From positions 14,870,856 to 14,934,855 of the forward strand of contig CM060470.1 in the NCBI GenBank assembly GCA_030544235.1: DNA of 64,000 nucleotides, given 5' to 3'. The notes below the pieces were generated by a model. The model was not told the DNA's origin. It worked only from the letters and a program-made list of their open reading frames with translations, and ran no database searches. The DNA comes from Lepturacanthus savala. Lineage: Eukaryota > Chordata > Actinopteri > Scombriformes > Trichiuridae. Positions 1-27,900 of this stretch are shown here, one piece after another (the first letter of the stretch is position 1; each line of letters starts with the position of its first letter). The position numbers were made by a program, and so were the translations under genes.

Positions 1-2590
1 TTAATTATTAATAAAATTAATGTTCCTGCACAACTGTGAAGCGACTGTAATGCTCACTGTACAATCACATGCAAACACACTCACACACTTCTCATACTAC
101 CAATTTTACATTTATATTAAAAATTCAATTAGTCAGTAATATAGCATTTTTATGTATTTATGTATTTAATGGTTGTAATTAAATATCCCTAGTGGTGGCG
201 AGTTAGTTTGGTATTCCAACTTGGAAAAGTCCCAGATCAGTGCAGTAAAAAATTATTTACCTAAAACATTCTGTTTACTTCTATATTATATGGAATTCAG
301 TTTTCAATTAATGGCAAATGAACGTGCGCAGTGTTATATAAGAATGTTGTCAAACAAGACCATGTGATGCTTTAGATTGTGTTTTGTACAAAATATAAAT
401 GCTGTCAAATGAAGCATGTCCTGCTTTCATTCTAATCACAAGAATATGTACCCTCAAACATGTTTACTATGGGGTCAAAATAATTACTGGTTGGGCCTTC
501 GACACAAATAATCTTACACAAATATGTTTCAAGTTTGGCGTTTATTTATTTTTAGGCCTGTTGGAAACACTCACAATTGATCTACAGTAGAATATTAAAT
601 ATTTTAAACATGTTTCAATGGGATTTTGATAATGTTACAATCAAAGGAGTCAAGCTATAGAACAATTCAAGTGACAAAATAAAAACAATCAAATATAAGA
701 CTCTTTAAAAATAGTATTTTGAACAGATATGGGATGAAATTGTGACCTTTTGTTTGAATTGAGTGTTTGGTCTGCATTTGCTTTGATTGTTTTGTTCTCG
801 TTTTGTTTGAATGGATTTTCTATGTTTCATTTGATAGCGTCTGTATCATGGAAACTGGCAGCAGTATTTTCACTGTCTTCCTTCGACCATTTTACAACAA
901 AGTGTGACTTTCTTGACTCGCAACTTCAATCTTTTTAAACAGACAGACATATAAATGTGCTCCTAAGCAGACGCATCACAGCACGGACATGCACAGTACA
1001 TCAGTGTCTACAGACGCTTTGTTGAGCTCACACCCGGAACCTCTGCTGACGAAATTTACACCACACACACTTTAGCAGACGCTAACATATTTCCTACACA
1101 CACTCGTTATAGGTCACTTCATCCATAACAATACCATCGCTTATCTAGACCATGCAGATAAGACTCACGTGTACTTATCTGTCTCACCAAGTGACTATGG
1201 TCCTGTAGACTGCTTTTGCCAATGATTAGGTTGGATGCAATTACTCACAGCAGTTTTAGTTCAGTCATAGTACAATTAAGACTTTGCCTTAGCATGTTAT
1301 ATGCAAATTGTGTAATGATTAAAAAGAATAATCAACACAATAAACTTAACTTCATACCAAACTCCCATACTTGGTTCACCATGTGACATGATTGCCGGTA
1401 TCAGCAAGGGTATAACAGTTGTTTGGTTGCCACATTCCTTAACAATGCAATTAAAGACCAAAGTCTATTTTGGCATAGAATATAATCAGTAACATTTTAT
1501 TCTGGGCTCACCTTGGCTTGACACCATTGCCCCTAACAGTAGCCTTCAGTCTGGTTGTTTCTCTACTGCAGAAACTTAAAAAAAAAAAACTTCGAGACCA
1601 AGCTGACTTATTCGGCACAGACTTCTATTTTTATCGAAAGACTTCCACCCGCAGCTGCTGAAGCTTAAACAGAGAGAAAACACTGATTGGAGATTAGCGT
1701 TGCAAATGCTCAGCTGATGATATAAATAAGAGGTAGGAACAGATGCACAGTCATCTGCACACTACTGCTGCAGTCCTCTCAGGAAAGTGAGCTGGTCGCC
1801 TGCAGCCACACGGTGGAGCCAAAGTCACACACTTCCCCAAATACTTCTTGCCCAGGAAAAAAGACCTATTGCCTTTGAAAACAATTAGCACAACATTTGA
1901 CCTTTTTTTTGTTTGTTTTTTTGGCTGCGTTCTGTATTAATAAAGATCATATGCAACTTTGTGCTTTAACAGCATGGTTCCAAAAAAGCCTGAACAGGCC
2001 TGTGTCTTTAATATTGGGATGTATAATTTAGTAAATTAAAAGGCAAAAGTGTGGATCCATAGTTATAGTTTTGTTTTACATCCCACCCCATTTGTGTCCA
2101 GCAGTATAACATAAAAGAAGCAGGGAGCTTTTATTTTGAAAAAAAAAAGACAATTTAAAAGACTAAACCATGCCTAGATGGGTGTCTTGACTCAGCATGG
2201 AACAAAATAAATGAGAAAAGTTGCTCTACAGGAGAATAAATAATTGAAAGCATTAAAGAATGAGAACCTGACTACTGCAATATATTATATTATATAAACT
2301 GTCACCTGGTGCCTGAATTGTTTGTTTTCCTTAACATAAATGACAGCATTTACACTGTAAATTGGTGCAGGGGAAAAAAAGGGTATTGTTGGAGAAAAAA
2401 TAAAAAAAAAAATCTGCAGAATGCAAGAAGTGAAGTGTTTGAGGCTGAGGATTTGAAGGGGGGAGGACCTCTAGGCGACCCCCACACCACCCACCCCTCC
2501 AACGCCCATGGTTGTGTCAAACATAACGAACAGACCGTCAAAGGACGTCTCAGAAGACTCTTGGTTTGTAGCCTATACGACACGTCCACG
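1..2590. other. Intergenic DNA upstream of nxph2
   Basis: AT-rich sequence without a supported gene. Short open frames (for example 399-590 and 750-938 plus) have no recognisable domain or coding signal. A short stretch near 1070-1090 resembles the start of a common fish interspersed repeat but is too short to classify. I see nothing else that can be named. Confidence 0.6.
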
Positions 2591-2960
2591 ATTTCTTATT
2601 TTATATATTTATATATACAAAAGGGAAGAAAAAAAACTTCCCGTTTGCGCAAGGGACAAAACACGTTTAAAGGGTTAAAAACTCGGACGTGTTGCTGAAC
2701 AAAACCTGATAAGGGGGTGACATCAAGCTTCTTACTCCCGTCTCCTGCGCGGAGAGAGAGCGCGAGCCGCGTCTCCCGGTTTTTCGACTTGCGCACCGGA
2801 CGCGCGCCGGACCCGGAGTCTCTCGCGCGCCGCGAAATCAAAAGACGAGCAGCTGAGGAGAAGAGCGGAGCCGCGGCTCCTGTCTGCGGGACGCGGGCTC
2901 ATTTGGCTCTACTTGACACCGACGATTTATTAATGCATTTGCTCGGGATTAAGTAGGCGA
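2590..2960 (+). promoter_or_regulatory. nxph2: Probable nxph2 promoter, CpG-rich
   Basis: A sharp change from AT-rich DNA to a CpG-dense block occurs at about 2740-2900 (many CGCG and GCGC steps), directly upstream of the nxph2 leader exon. A TATA-like run (TATATATTTATATATAC) at about 2604-2620 precedes it and could place a start site near 2640-2660. The start site is inferred, since no transcript data are available. CpG-island promoters of this type are usual for neuronal and developmental genes in vertebrates. Confidence 0.5.
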
Positions 2961-3213
2961 GAGCGGACGAGGGGGAGGGGGGAGGGAGAGGAAAGATTCA
3001 CCGTTTGGTGCCGGTTTGGCTTGTTGATGCGCAACTTCGCTCTTTTGTAGAGGAATCAAAAGAGTCCCGAGCTGCTCAGGGGAAAAAAAGAAAGAAAATT
3101 CACTCCGCAGCCAGAGAGACGAGGACGAGGATTTTAGGACAGTTTGCCCAAAGTGGATTGAACAAGGATGATTCCAACCGCCTAAGGGAGGTGTTTAATT
3201 TGAAGCAAAAAAG
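2720..3213 (+). other. nxph2: nxph2 non-coding first exon (5' UTR); 5' end uncertain
   Basis: The exon ends in a good donor, AAG followed by GTAAGAAA, with the intron starting at 3214. The 112-bp intron ends with a pyrimidine tract and CGCAG at 3325. The exon holds no long coding frame of known type, but it has short upstream ORFs at 2933-2956, 3027-3050 and 3168-3185. The left boundary is a guess based on where the CpG-rich block begins. Confidence 0.45.
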
Positions 3214-3434
3214 GTAAGAAAAAGTTATTTTTTAAAGATGACAAATCCATATATTTGGGTTCTTCTCAGACTTACGATTCGTGACATTTTCGACTTTTCT
3301 TGATTTTTTTTCCCGTTTCTCGCAGGTGATCAAAGGGATGTTTCAGCGGCATGTGCGTCTGCCCCTGTCCAAACCTTCCAGAGAGGATTTAAGCAGCGCC
3401 GCTCATCTTGAATAAAAGCGAGAAGTCATCGAAG

Positions 3435-19826
<16,392 letters not shown>

Positions 19827-22800
19827 CCTAGATCGCCCGTATGCATCAACCTTTTGTTTTTACCCTTAAACAATGTAAATGTCAACCTCTAAAGCCCCTT
19901 GTCCCAAAAACACCTAAATACCTGAGACAATTTGCAGGAAGTGCAACTTCCAACGGAAGGGGAGGTGCACGCTGGAGGGAGCGTAAAGCTTCAACACTTC
20001 AGGTAGTTAGGTGTCCAGGGACTTGGTTTAAGGCGTTAGCTTGGGATCCAGAACTAGCTACCGACCCTGGGGGACTCCTCTCTATCACAACAGCGCGCTC
20101 TGCAAACCACTGGTAATTAGTACGTCGTCCAGATGTTTGCTCCAAGGCTAGACCGCGGGCAAGCAGCCTCCCAGTTGGAAGCACCAATCCCCAGCTCCCG
20201 TGCCAGTGCCGCGTTTGACGCTACCATCGCCAGACTATCCCCTCGACTCGCCGAAAACTCTACTAAAAGTCTATTATAGGAAAGAAATACGACACAGGTT
20301 TTCCAGTCATGCTACTCATGGTGATCCCACGACATCTGAATTGTTATTCAACAGGGCATAAAATTTGATACTTCCCACTACGTTTTAACTGATTAATCAA
20401 AAATGATCTGTTCATCGCCTTCCCAAGTAGAGCGAAAATCCATTTGTACCTGTTAAAAAGAACACAGGCAGGACGAGGTCTATTATTTCAGATACATTTG
20501 ATCAGCGGGTAATTTTTCAAGTAGCCCTGAATTATTAAATACGGCTCTACAACCAATCTTTAATCTCTTTTATCTTTCTCTTGTCGAATTGATTCATGGA
20601 ATCTAATATTAAGTGGCCATGACAAAAATAAATCGATCCGACAAATCTCGGCTCTAAAAGCAAGCAGAGAGCATAATCATTTATCATCACGCATACGTAC
20701 GCAAGTACCCGTTCATAACCTGGCTTCTGCCTTGTTTGTGCCCTAAAACGTGTTAGTTTTCCTGCTGCAATCATCATAAGGTATGTGCACGCTAAACTAG
20801 TCTGAAATCCAACATCTGTGTTCGCAGGATGCACTTTGAGGCATCAGCCTGCCGAGCGGGCTCTGCAGTGGATTAATGTGTCAGGAGAGGTGGGGGGGGA
20901 CGCGATAATTGCAGGACAGGTGGATTTAGTGAGTCTGGCAGACAATTATCAGCACTTTGTTATGGTCCTGCCACCAGCCTTGACATTACCTGTCTTTAAT
21001 AGGCTTTAATTAGCCTGGGAAATTTCATTTACCTAAGACCAAGAGTGAAGCAACCGCCATAAGAGGAGGAAAAAAAAAAAAGAAAAGGAAAAAGAAAAAA
21101 GCAAAAATACAGAATCCGTCTGGAATCTTAATGAGAAGTGGGACTAAATTTTAAAATGTCAGACATTTCCCAGTTGTACAGCAGGCTTTAGTGGACTGAC
21201 TTTTTGTGTGAAAGTGGGTAACATCCAGTCTAAATGGTGTAATTTACTTTGATTTAGCAATCACGACAATGGCTTTAAAGGTTCTTTTTTTGAAGAAAAA
21301 GAAGAAAAAAAAATATCACACGTTTAATGCCATGAGCGGACATGATTGCATACATTTTTTTTGTTTCAGGCCAAGACATATGGCAGCGGCAGCCATTTCC
21401 GTCTTTGTCTTTTTTATTTGCTGTATCTCATGTCTCGCCATCAGATGTAAATGATCCTACTTATAAATTATGAATCAAATTATACACACAAGGAGAGGTG
21501 TATAATAAGGAAATAACATAATCTGAGTTGATCTATGTTGATGTTTTAGTTCTACTCCTTTGTGCAAATGCTGTGTATTAATGTGTAACTCTAAAACTAA
21601 GCGTGTTTACTTATGGCTTCAGAGTAAACAATGTCAATTTATTCTATTTTTTTCTTCCCAAAAAAATATATCAATGAGTATACTGTTCCTTATTTTTGGT
21701 GTATGTTAAGCAATATCATGTAGACCGATGCTTATAGTTATAGATTGCTTTGATTTCCATTTTTTTGTAATCCCTGCAGATTGTATTTATATTGATTTTC
21801 CTGCTTGTTTAATCTTGTTTAACCCGTTTCCCCTTGTAAAATAGGAATAAGAACACTGCTGTGTGTATAAGTACAAATGTTCATTTTGGAATATTTGATT
21901 TCATAGGGGGTCATTTTGTTAAAATGAAATTGTAAAGATCAATTTAGGTTTTTATGGCATTAAACCTTATTTGAACTTGGCACAGCATACTGTCATACTG
22001 AGTCAGCTCCAGTCTGTCGGCGCTCGCACTTGTCTCGTCTCATTCCTACGCGGGCCCCTCAACAGGATAAACACACCGTTTTTAAGAGGTACATTTCAGT
22101 GTAGCTTTTTAATGGCCAATAAATCTGTGTCCACAGGCGTGGATGATACGAGAGGTACACCTCAGGGAGCACATCCATTTTGCAGTGGCCATCAGGGACA
22201 GGGGTCTTTTCATTCACTTCCATTACTCTTATCTGATCAGGGTGAGGCACATCGCTCCTTAGGCGCAGAGTCACACCGCGCTCCCCTGCTACACACCCCC
22301 AAATCCTCGGAAAACATCACTTTTCACGCTGAGATTACTGATAATTAATGACACCGAATTCATAATTGCTTCCTAGTTTGTTCCACCTCACAATTAACAC
22401 CGAAGCGATTAACAGTTATTTTTTAAGTGTACGTCACATCAAATTTACCAAAAGGAATTTGAATTTACCTCTGGGTAGTTGCTTTTTTTTTTTTTTTCAG
22501 ATGATTAGATTTTAGATGACTCTTTGTTGCTCTTTGATTATCACTTTAGACTATTCCTCTATGATCACGCATCCATTGCAAAGCCAGATGCTCATTATAA
22601 GATGCTGATAACAGCCCAGAATGTAACACTGTAATAAGATATTTTGCATTTCAAATGTTCATAATTTTTTTTTCCTCTCGATCTCTCTTAATTGCAAAGT
22701 TTCTCAGTCCACAAACGGTTTTCTCTGGCTAGAGCTGATGTATACATCGACATCTGGATTCCGACAAGTTCATGACCCCCTACCCGAGTTTGTGAAAATG

Positions 22801-24663
22801 GTTGCTGGGAGACAAAAAAATAAATAAAGAGGGAAACTATTCACTTTAAGTGAATTAGGCTGAGGAAAGCACAGGTAGTTAAAAAAAAAAAAATCCTAAA
22901 ATAAAAATGACAGAACACACATTTTCCATTGCGACGATGCCACTGCAGGCACATTCTCCTTCAAGGATCGCAGGTAGTGGAGGAAAGCAAAAAAAAAAAA
23001 AAGGAAGATAAAAGGTGGAAGAGGCATTTTAAAGCAGAGATGGGATCGGGGCTTTTCCTCGGATCTGTGTTGTGAGGGGAGAGCGAGGGGAGAGCGAGGA
23101 TCGGCGAGCTGCCGGTGGAGACGTCTCTGTTGTAGCAGGGAAGCGCAGCTTTGTGCACTTTCATTAGAGATCATACCGAGCATTCACACACGAAAACAAG
23201 AGGGGGAAAAAAGCCTTTGTGTTCAGTGTTTTCTAATCTTCAGCGCCTGCCTGACATCCACGTCCATTAACACAACCATTAAAGAGAGAGCGTGGATGAT
23301 AACCGCCATTCCTCAAAGTGACAGCTATCTGAAATTTGACATTTGATTTAATCAAAAAGAAAAAAAAAAGAGGTAAAGGAAAAAGCCTGGGCAACATCAG
23401 ACTGCTGGAAAATGTTTTAATGGGTTAATGCAGGCATTCGGCAACAACTTCCATCTTTTCTGCTTCCAAACAAAAGAAGTTTCAACATCTCACCATGATA
23501 CTGAATGATGAGTAATATCATGTAAAAATGATGCTACCCTTTTAATTTACAAAATCCTCTGAAGTGTCTGTCACACCACACTACGTACGAGACGGACTGA
23601 AGAAACATGACAACCCCTCATTCAAACACAGAATAACATTGCCAGTAGAAGTGATGCTCAGCATCCTACAAATATCCAAGCATGTTAGAGGAATTTTTTT
23701 TTTTTTGCACATACTCAATTAATTTAATTCTGCACAAATATGTCAGATAATTGCAGAAAAGAAATTGTTAAAAAAAAACGAAATTGGTACTTGGACACTT
23801 TCTTTGACAATAACATGACCATGCATTAGTCTCTCCACTTTTAGTTAACCACAATATAATGAGAATATATAATATTTGCAAGTTGGCAATACTAAGGAAA
23901 GAAATTCTCAAAATTTAATCTATAACACTTCACAGATGTATGATCTGGAATGTCATTCAAATGGGAGACTGGGTAAATACGTCCATATACGTCCAATGTT
24001 TTATAATATATTAGGGCCAAAGTATAGACACTTTTCCGTCTTACATGTACTATAAGAATTGACACTGGGTCTTCATAATGGCAGATTACTTTTTTCCCCC
24101 CACATATATGCAATAGAACAGACTTTCTTGTACACTGGTCTTCTGAAGATGGTTCAACTGTCATTTACATAGAAATGGTGCCATCAATATGGGGCATACA
24201 CATCTTTTAAAAAGTGTAAAGAACTGACCTTGCACTGAAAGTGTTCATGCTTTTTAATGTCTAGTCACAAAACGGGCTAAACATTACAAATATATAATAT
24301 TTCCCATTTAGTTAAACCTTTGTTACGTTCCTATCGAACTCCATATCAAAATGACTATTCATGGGAACTAGTGCAACCTGGAGGAGGCCTGGTCTTTGTG
24401 ACAAGGCAGGCACAGAGTAAAATAGACAAAGTACTCTGGAGCAGCTCCAGAGCAATGGCAGATATATTAAGGCCATTTTATAATTACAGGAAAAAAAAAA
24501 CAGTAGCAGACAGCTTGACTTGCTACCCAGGCTGAACAGAATTCAGTTGGGGCAGCAAAGCAAGCAAGCAACACCGATCGAATCAATTTTTTCCCCAATC
24601 CATTGATGCCAGTAGTCCACGTGCCAGCCTCCCCACATCCCTGGCCAGAAAACTCCACTCTTC
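19827..24663. other. nxph2 3' UTR and the gap between the two gene 3' ends
   Basis: The first few hundred bases after the nxph2 stop are its 3' UTR. Possible poly(A) signals are ATTAAA at 20534-20539 and AATAAA at 20627-20632, neither confirmed. Further on are A-rich simple runs (about 21065-21110, 21290-21312) and non-repetitive blocks at about 20780-21020 and 21990-22330 that might be conserved. No further gene was recognised. The 3' UTR of spopl may extend into the right end of this interval. Confidence 0.6.
20627..20632 (+). terminator. nxph2: Possible nxph2 poly(A) signal
   Basis: Canonical AATAAA about 800 bp after the nxph2 stop. Others lie further downstream, so true 3' end usage is unknown. 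Confidence 0.3.
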
Positions 24664-24669
24664 TTTATT
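24664..24669 (-). terminator. spopl: Proximal spopl poly(A) signal
   Basis: AATAAA on the minus strand (plus: TTTATT), about 107 bp after the spopl stop codon. It would give a short 3' UTR. Mammalian SPOPL transcripts have much longer 3' UTRs, so a distal site may also exist. Confidence 0.45.
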
Positions 24670-24775
24670 CAAGTGTGTTCAGTTTTGGTGGAAATAGAGT
24701 GGTACCCTCGCTAGTCCTTCCTTTGTAAACCCATGCTTCACACCTCCAGTAAAGTCCTGGGGCACAATCGGGCGG

Positions 24776-24920
24776 TCAGGACTGTTTTAGACGCTTCCTC
24801 GGAAGACCAAAGGGTGGGCACTGTGCTGAAGCCAGGGCACGGAAGGCCTCGGCTACCAAGTGAGGGTGGGAATGAATCATTGACTTCCAGCCTGCAGTCT
24901 CCATTATATCCGTAGCATGA
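24776..24920 (-). CDS. spopl: spopl last coding exon (residues 346-392, stop)
   Basis: The acceptor is GTGCTTACAG, ending at 24921. The first base completes an Asn codon split with the previous exon. It encodes HATDIMETAGWKSM through to the basic C-terminus PRKRLKQS. The stop TGA is at 24778-24776. Confidence 0.95.
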
Positions 24921-27900
24921 CTGTAAGCACAGGCAAAAAAAAAAACAAGTTAACACACCGACATGAGAATGTGCACATTAAAAACCAATAAACATAAATG
25001 ACATCGTAATGACAAAACAAATAAGGGGGACTTGCTTGAGAAGCTGTATGGTAAACTTACAAAGAGCTGTCAGTGCTTTCAGCAAATGGGCGGAGGTTGA
25101 AATTTATGTATAAGAATGTCTTCACATGTTTAATACACAGGGTTCCTACACATTTTCAAAACTTCAGTTTTTTAAACCATACCTGATGCCCGAGTATGAA
25201 TAAATATCTATTTCCCCTTAACTTACTTAAATTATATTATAGGTCCCACATATTTTAGTCTTAAAAATTACAATTTTACAGTGCACACCTTTGTTTATTC
25301 ACCGTGTCATTGGGTACATTAAACAGGCCATAAAGGTATGATTTTTTTTTAACTGAAAAATTGTCCATCTACTTTTTTAACTAACTGCATCCTTGTATGC
25401 CTTCTAAATGTTTAGACTAGCTGAATATTTGGTTGTGATGCTATGTATTGGGGCTACAAATTAGCTTTTTTAACCTCCATTACAAATGTCCCAAAAAACA
25501 CTTCACATATCCTGAAGCAAACCTGAACCATTCCCAAATCCAAATGATCTTCCTGTAAATCATAACAATTTTAACTTGATGCACTATTATTCAATATATT
25601 AATCCACATTTTATAAAATTGCTAAAATTAAAAGCACCAGTATGAACACAGGTTAAGTGAATTTAAGTACACTGTGCCAATAACATCTCTTTCGCTATTT
25701 ACTCTAAACGCAGGATTGTTTACAAATACTTTAAAAATAATAGAGAAATTATCAGTTAGAATCCAACTTTAACAATTTCTATTTTAAAGATTAAAGATGC
25801 TGGTTTTAGCATTTGTTAAAATTTCCCTTGGTGAACTGTGCTTTTGTAATAGCTTCATATTTATGTATGTACGCTGCGGTCGTTCCTGCTCCAGATGAAT
25901 CATGTAGACTGGAAAGATTGCTGCATGCTGAGTAAGTGCACTTGGTGGAGTGGGCCGATTTAAGTGCACCATTTTGAAAACTGTAGAAACTATTATTAGT
26001 GTCTGTACATTTAAGGCTAAATCATCAATTAGGTGTGCACCAAAATGGTTTTGATGAATGATGTGCAAAAAAACATCTGCCAAGTGCCAAGTTATGCGAT
26101 TTACAAAAAAAAAAAAAAAAACAGTAAAACCATTAATTTATGGTTTCTTGCTTTCTGCAAACAAATTTTTTCACCATCCCTGGTAACGACTACGGGCCTG
26201 ACTAATATCTGGAGTATTAAAGTTCCTTACTACTCCAGTAAATAGGCAACAGGAGATGTTCTTGTCCACAGCTACGGGTGAGGTAAGCAAAGCCAATATT
26301 AAAATAAATTTAGATTTCAGTGCTATTTTAAATTGCAGTTCCTCATATGGCCACTTGAAGCTGGCTATATGATTACAGTCTGGATTAAAAAAAAAAATTA
26401 ATCTATAGATTGGTTACATGTTAATGATAAATGTACAGGGGTGAATTTTTATACAACTCAGCTGTTTAAATTTTATTAAAGATGGCCTCCAGACATGTCG
26501 TAACATGTATATAAAAAAATCTCTATTCCTAGTAATAATTAAAATCGAAATCCTAAATCCTGCTCCTAGACCCACAGATGTCCAGATTTGTTACAGTTTA
26601 AAGGCACCTGGGTCAGTGATGTTTTATAGGCTGTGACATACAAGCAGCAGCTCTGTATAGGCGCATACACTCAGTTGCACGCCACCACTTTTTGCATTCG
26701 AAGACATCAAGTTTGCTCTGGTCACTCAGTGGTAAACATTTTGGCTGTTTAAAAAACAAAAAAACTTCTTGTATGATCAATTAATTTTTTTTTACAAATT
26801 GCTAATTTTATATTTTAGAAAATAGGATTGGGGCAATAGTCTGGAATTGCAAATATTCTTTTATGCTTTTTTTTATTTTAAAATAATTATCCAGAACTCG
26901 AAATTATTCAAATCTAATTCAATCTGGCATAGGAAGCCTGAACAAAATAGAGCAGAAATTGTTTCAAGGTGTCCTACAACAACACTGTTCATCATCCGAA
27001 AGAAAAACTTCCCACATCGACCACCTCCTGTCCGTTTAAAATTCTACAAATATTCCATTTCCAGGGTTTATCCAGGTATGAGTCTATTAATAACTTGGAT
27101 ACAAAGATATGGAGCTTCAAACTGAAAAGGCAAATAGCACTCTGTCTGCCTGGGTTAAAACAATGAATTCTAATGCATCTGGTGGGGGAAGAGATAAGAG
27201 TGTGTTATTAATCTTGTGTCACATATATCAGCTAATTACATACTTGCTATTCCAGTTCTTTCCATCTTTACAGCCTAGCTGTCTCAGGACACTGCACCTA
27301 TGGCAAGGAGATAAAAAGGTAAGCATTCAGGGCTGGTAAACAGAAATGGCAGCAGGAATTTATCACTGGAGTTTTTTTTTTCCCTCCTCCCTGCAATACT
27401 TGCCTGTTGATAAAATCTATGGCTTGTGCTTTGAGCTGCTCGGCACTGTGCAAGTCTGCTAGGATGAGGGTGTCGGCCACATTCTCCACTGAAAGGCTGT
27501 TGCACAAGGCCTCTTCACACATGACCTTTAAACGCTCCAGAGCGTACTGAGGTGGTGTGGAGAGAGGGACACAAAAAGAAAGCAGTGGTTACAGTAAGGA
27601 TTCAAAGTGGACCTCTGTGATTTGAGGTTCAACTCAAACATGCAAGACGCAGGTCGCAGTAAAAATCTGAAAAAAAAAAATTGGAGGATGTTTCTTAATA
27701 TTCATTATTCATTTTAAACTCCTCTACCAAATTTATCATCAGTGCAATTTCCGCAATACACTTTGCCGAACCTCCAAGGAGGGAAGCTCTTCTGAGAATT
27801 GGTGAAAGAATGGCGGTGTCAAGGAAGGACTTAAGCAAACACAGGAGGCTTCAAATCAGGCCTCTGGTGCAATATTGCATTATACCTATAAGGCTGCATT

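Noticed and set aside
27298..27522. Read-through protein ending after FINRQVLQGGGKKK
   Set aside because: This is the retained 106-bp intron. The frame and the downstream exons show that the GC donor is spliced in the main product.
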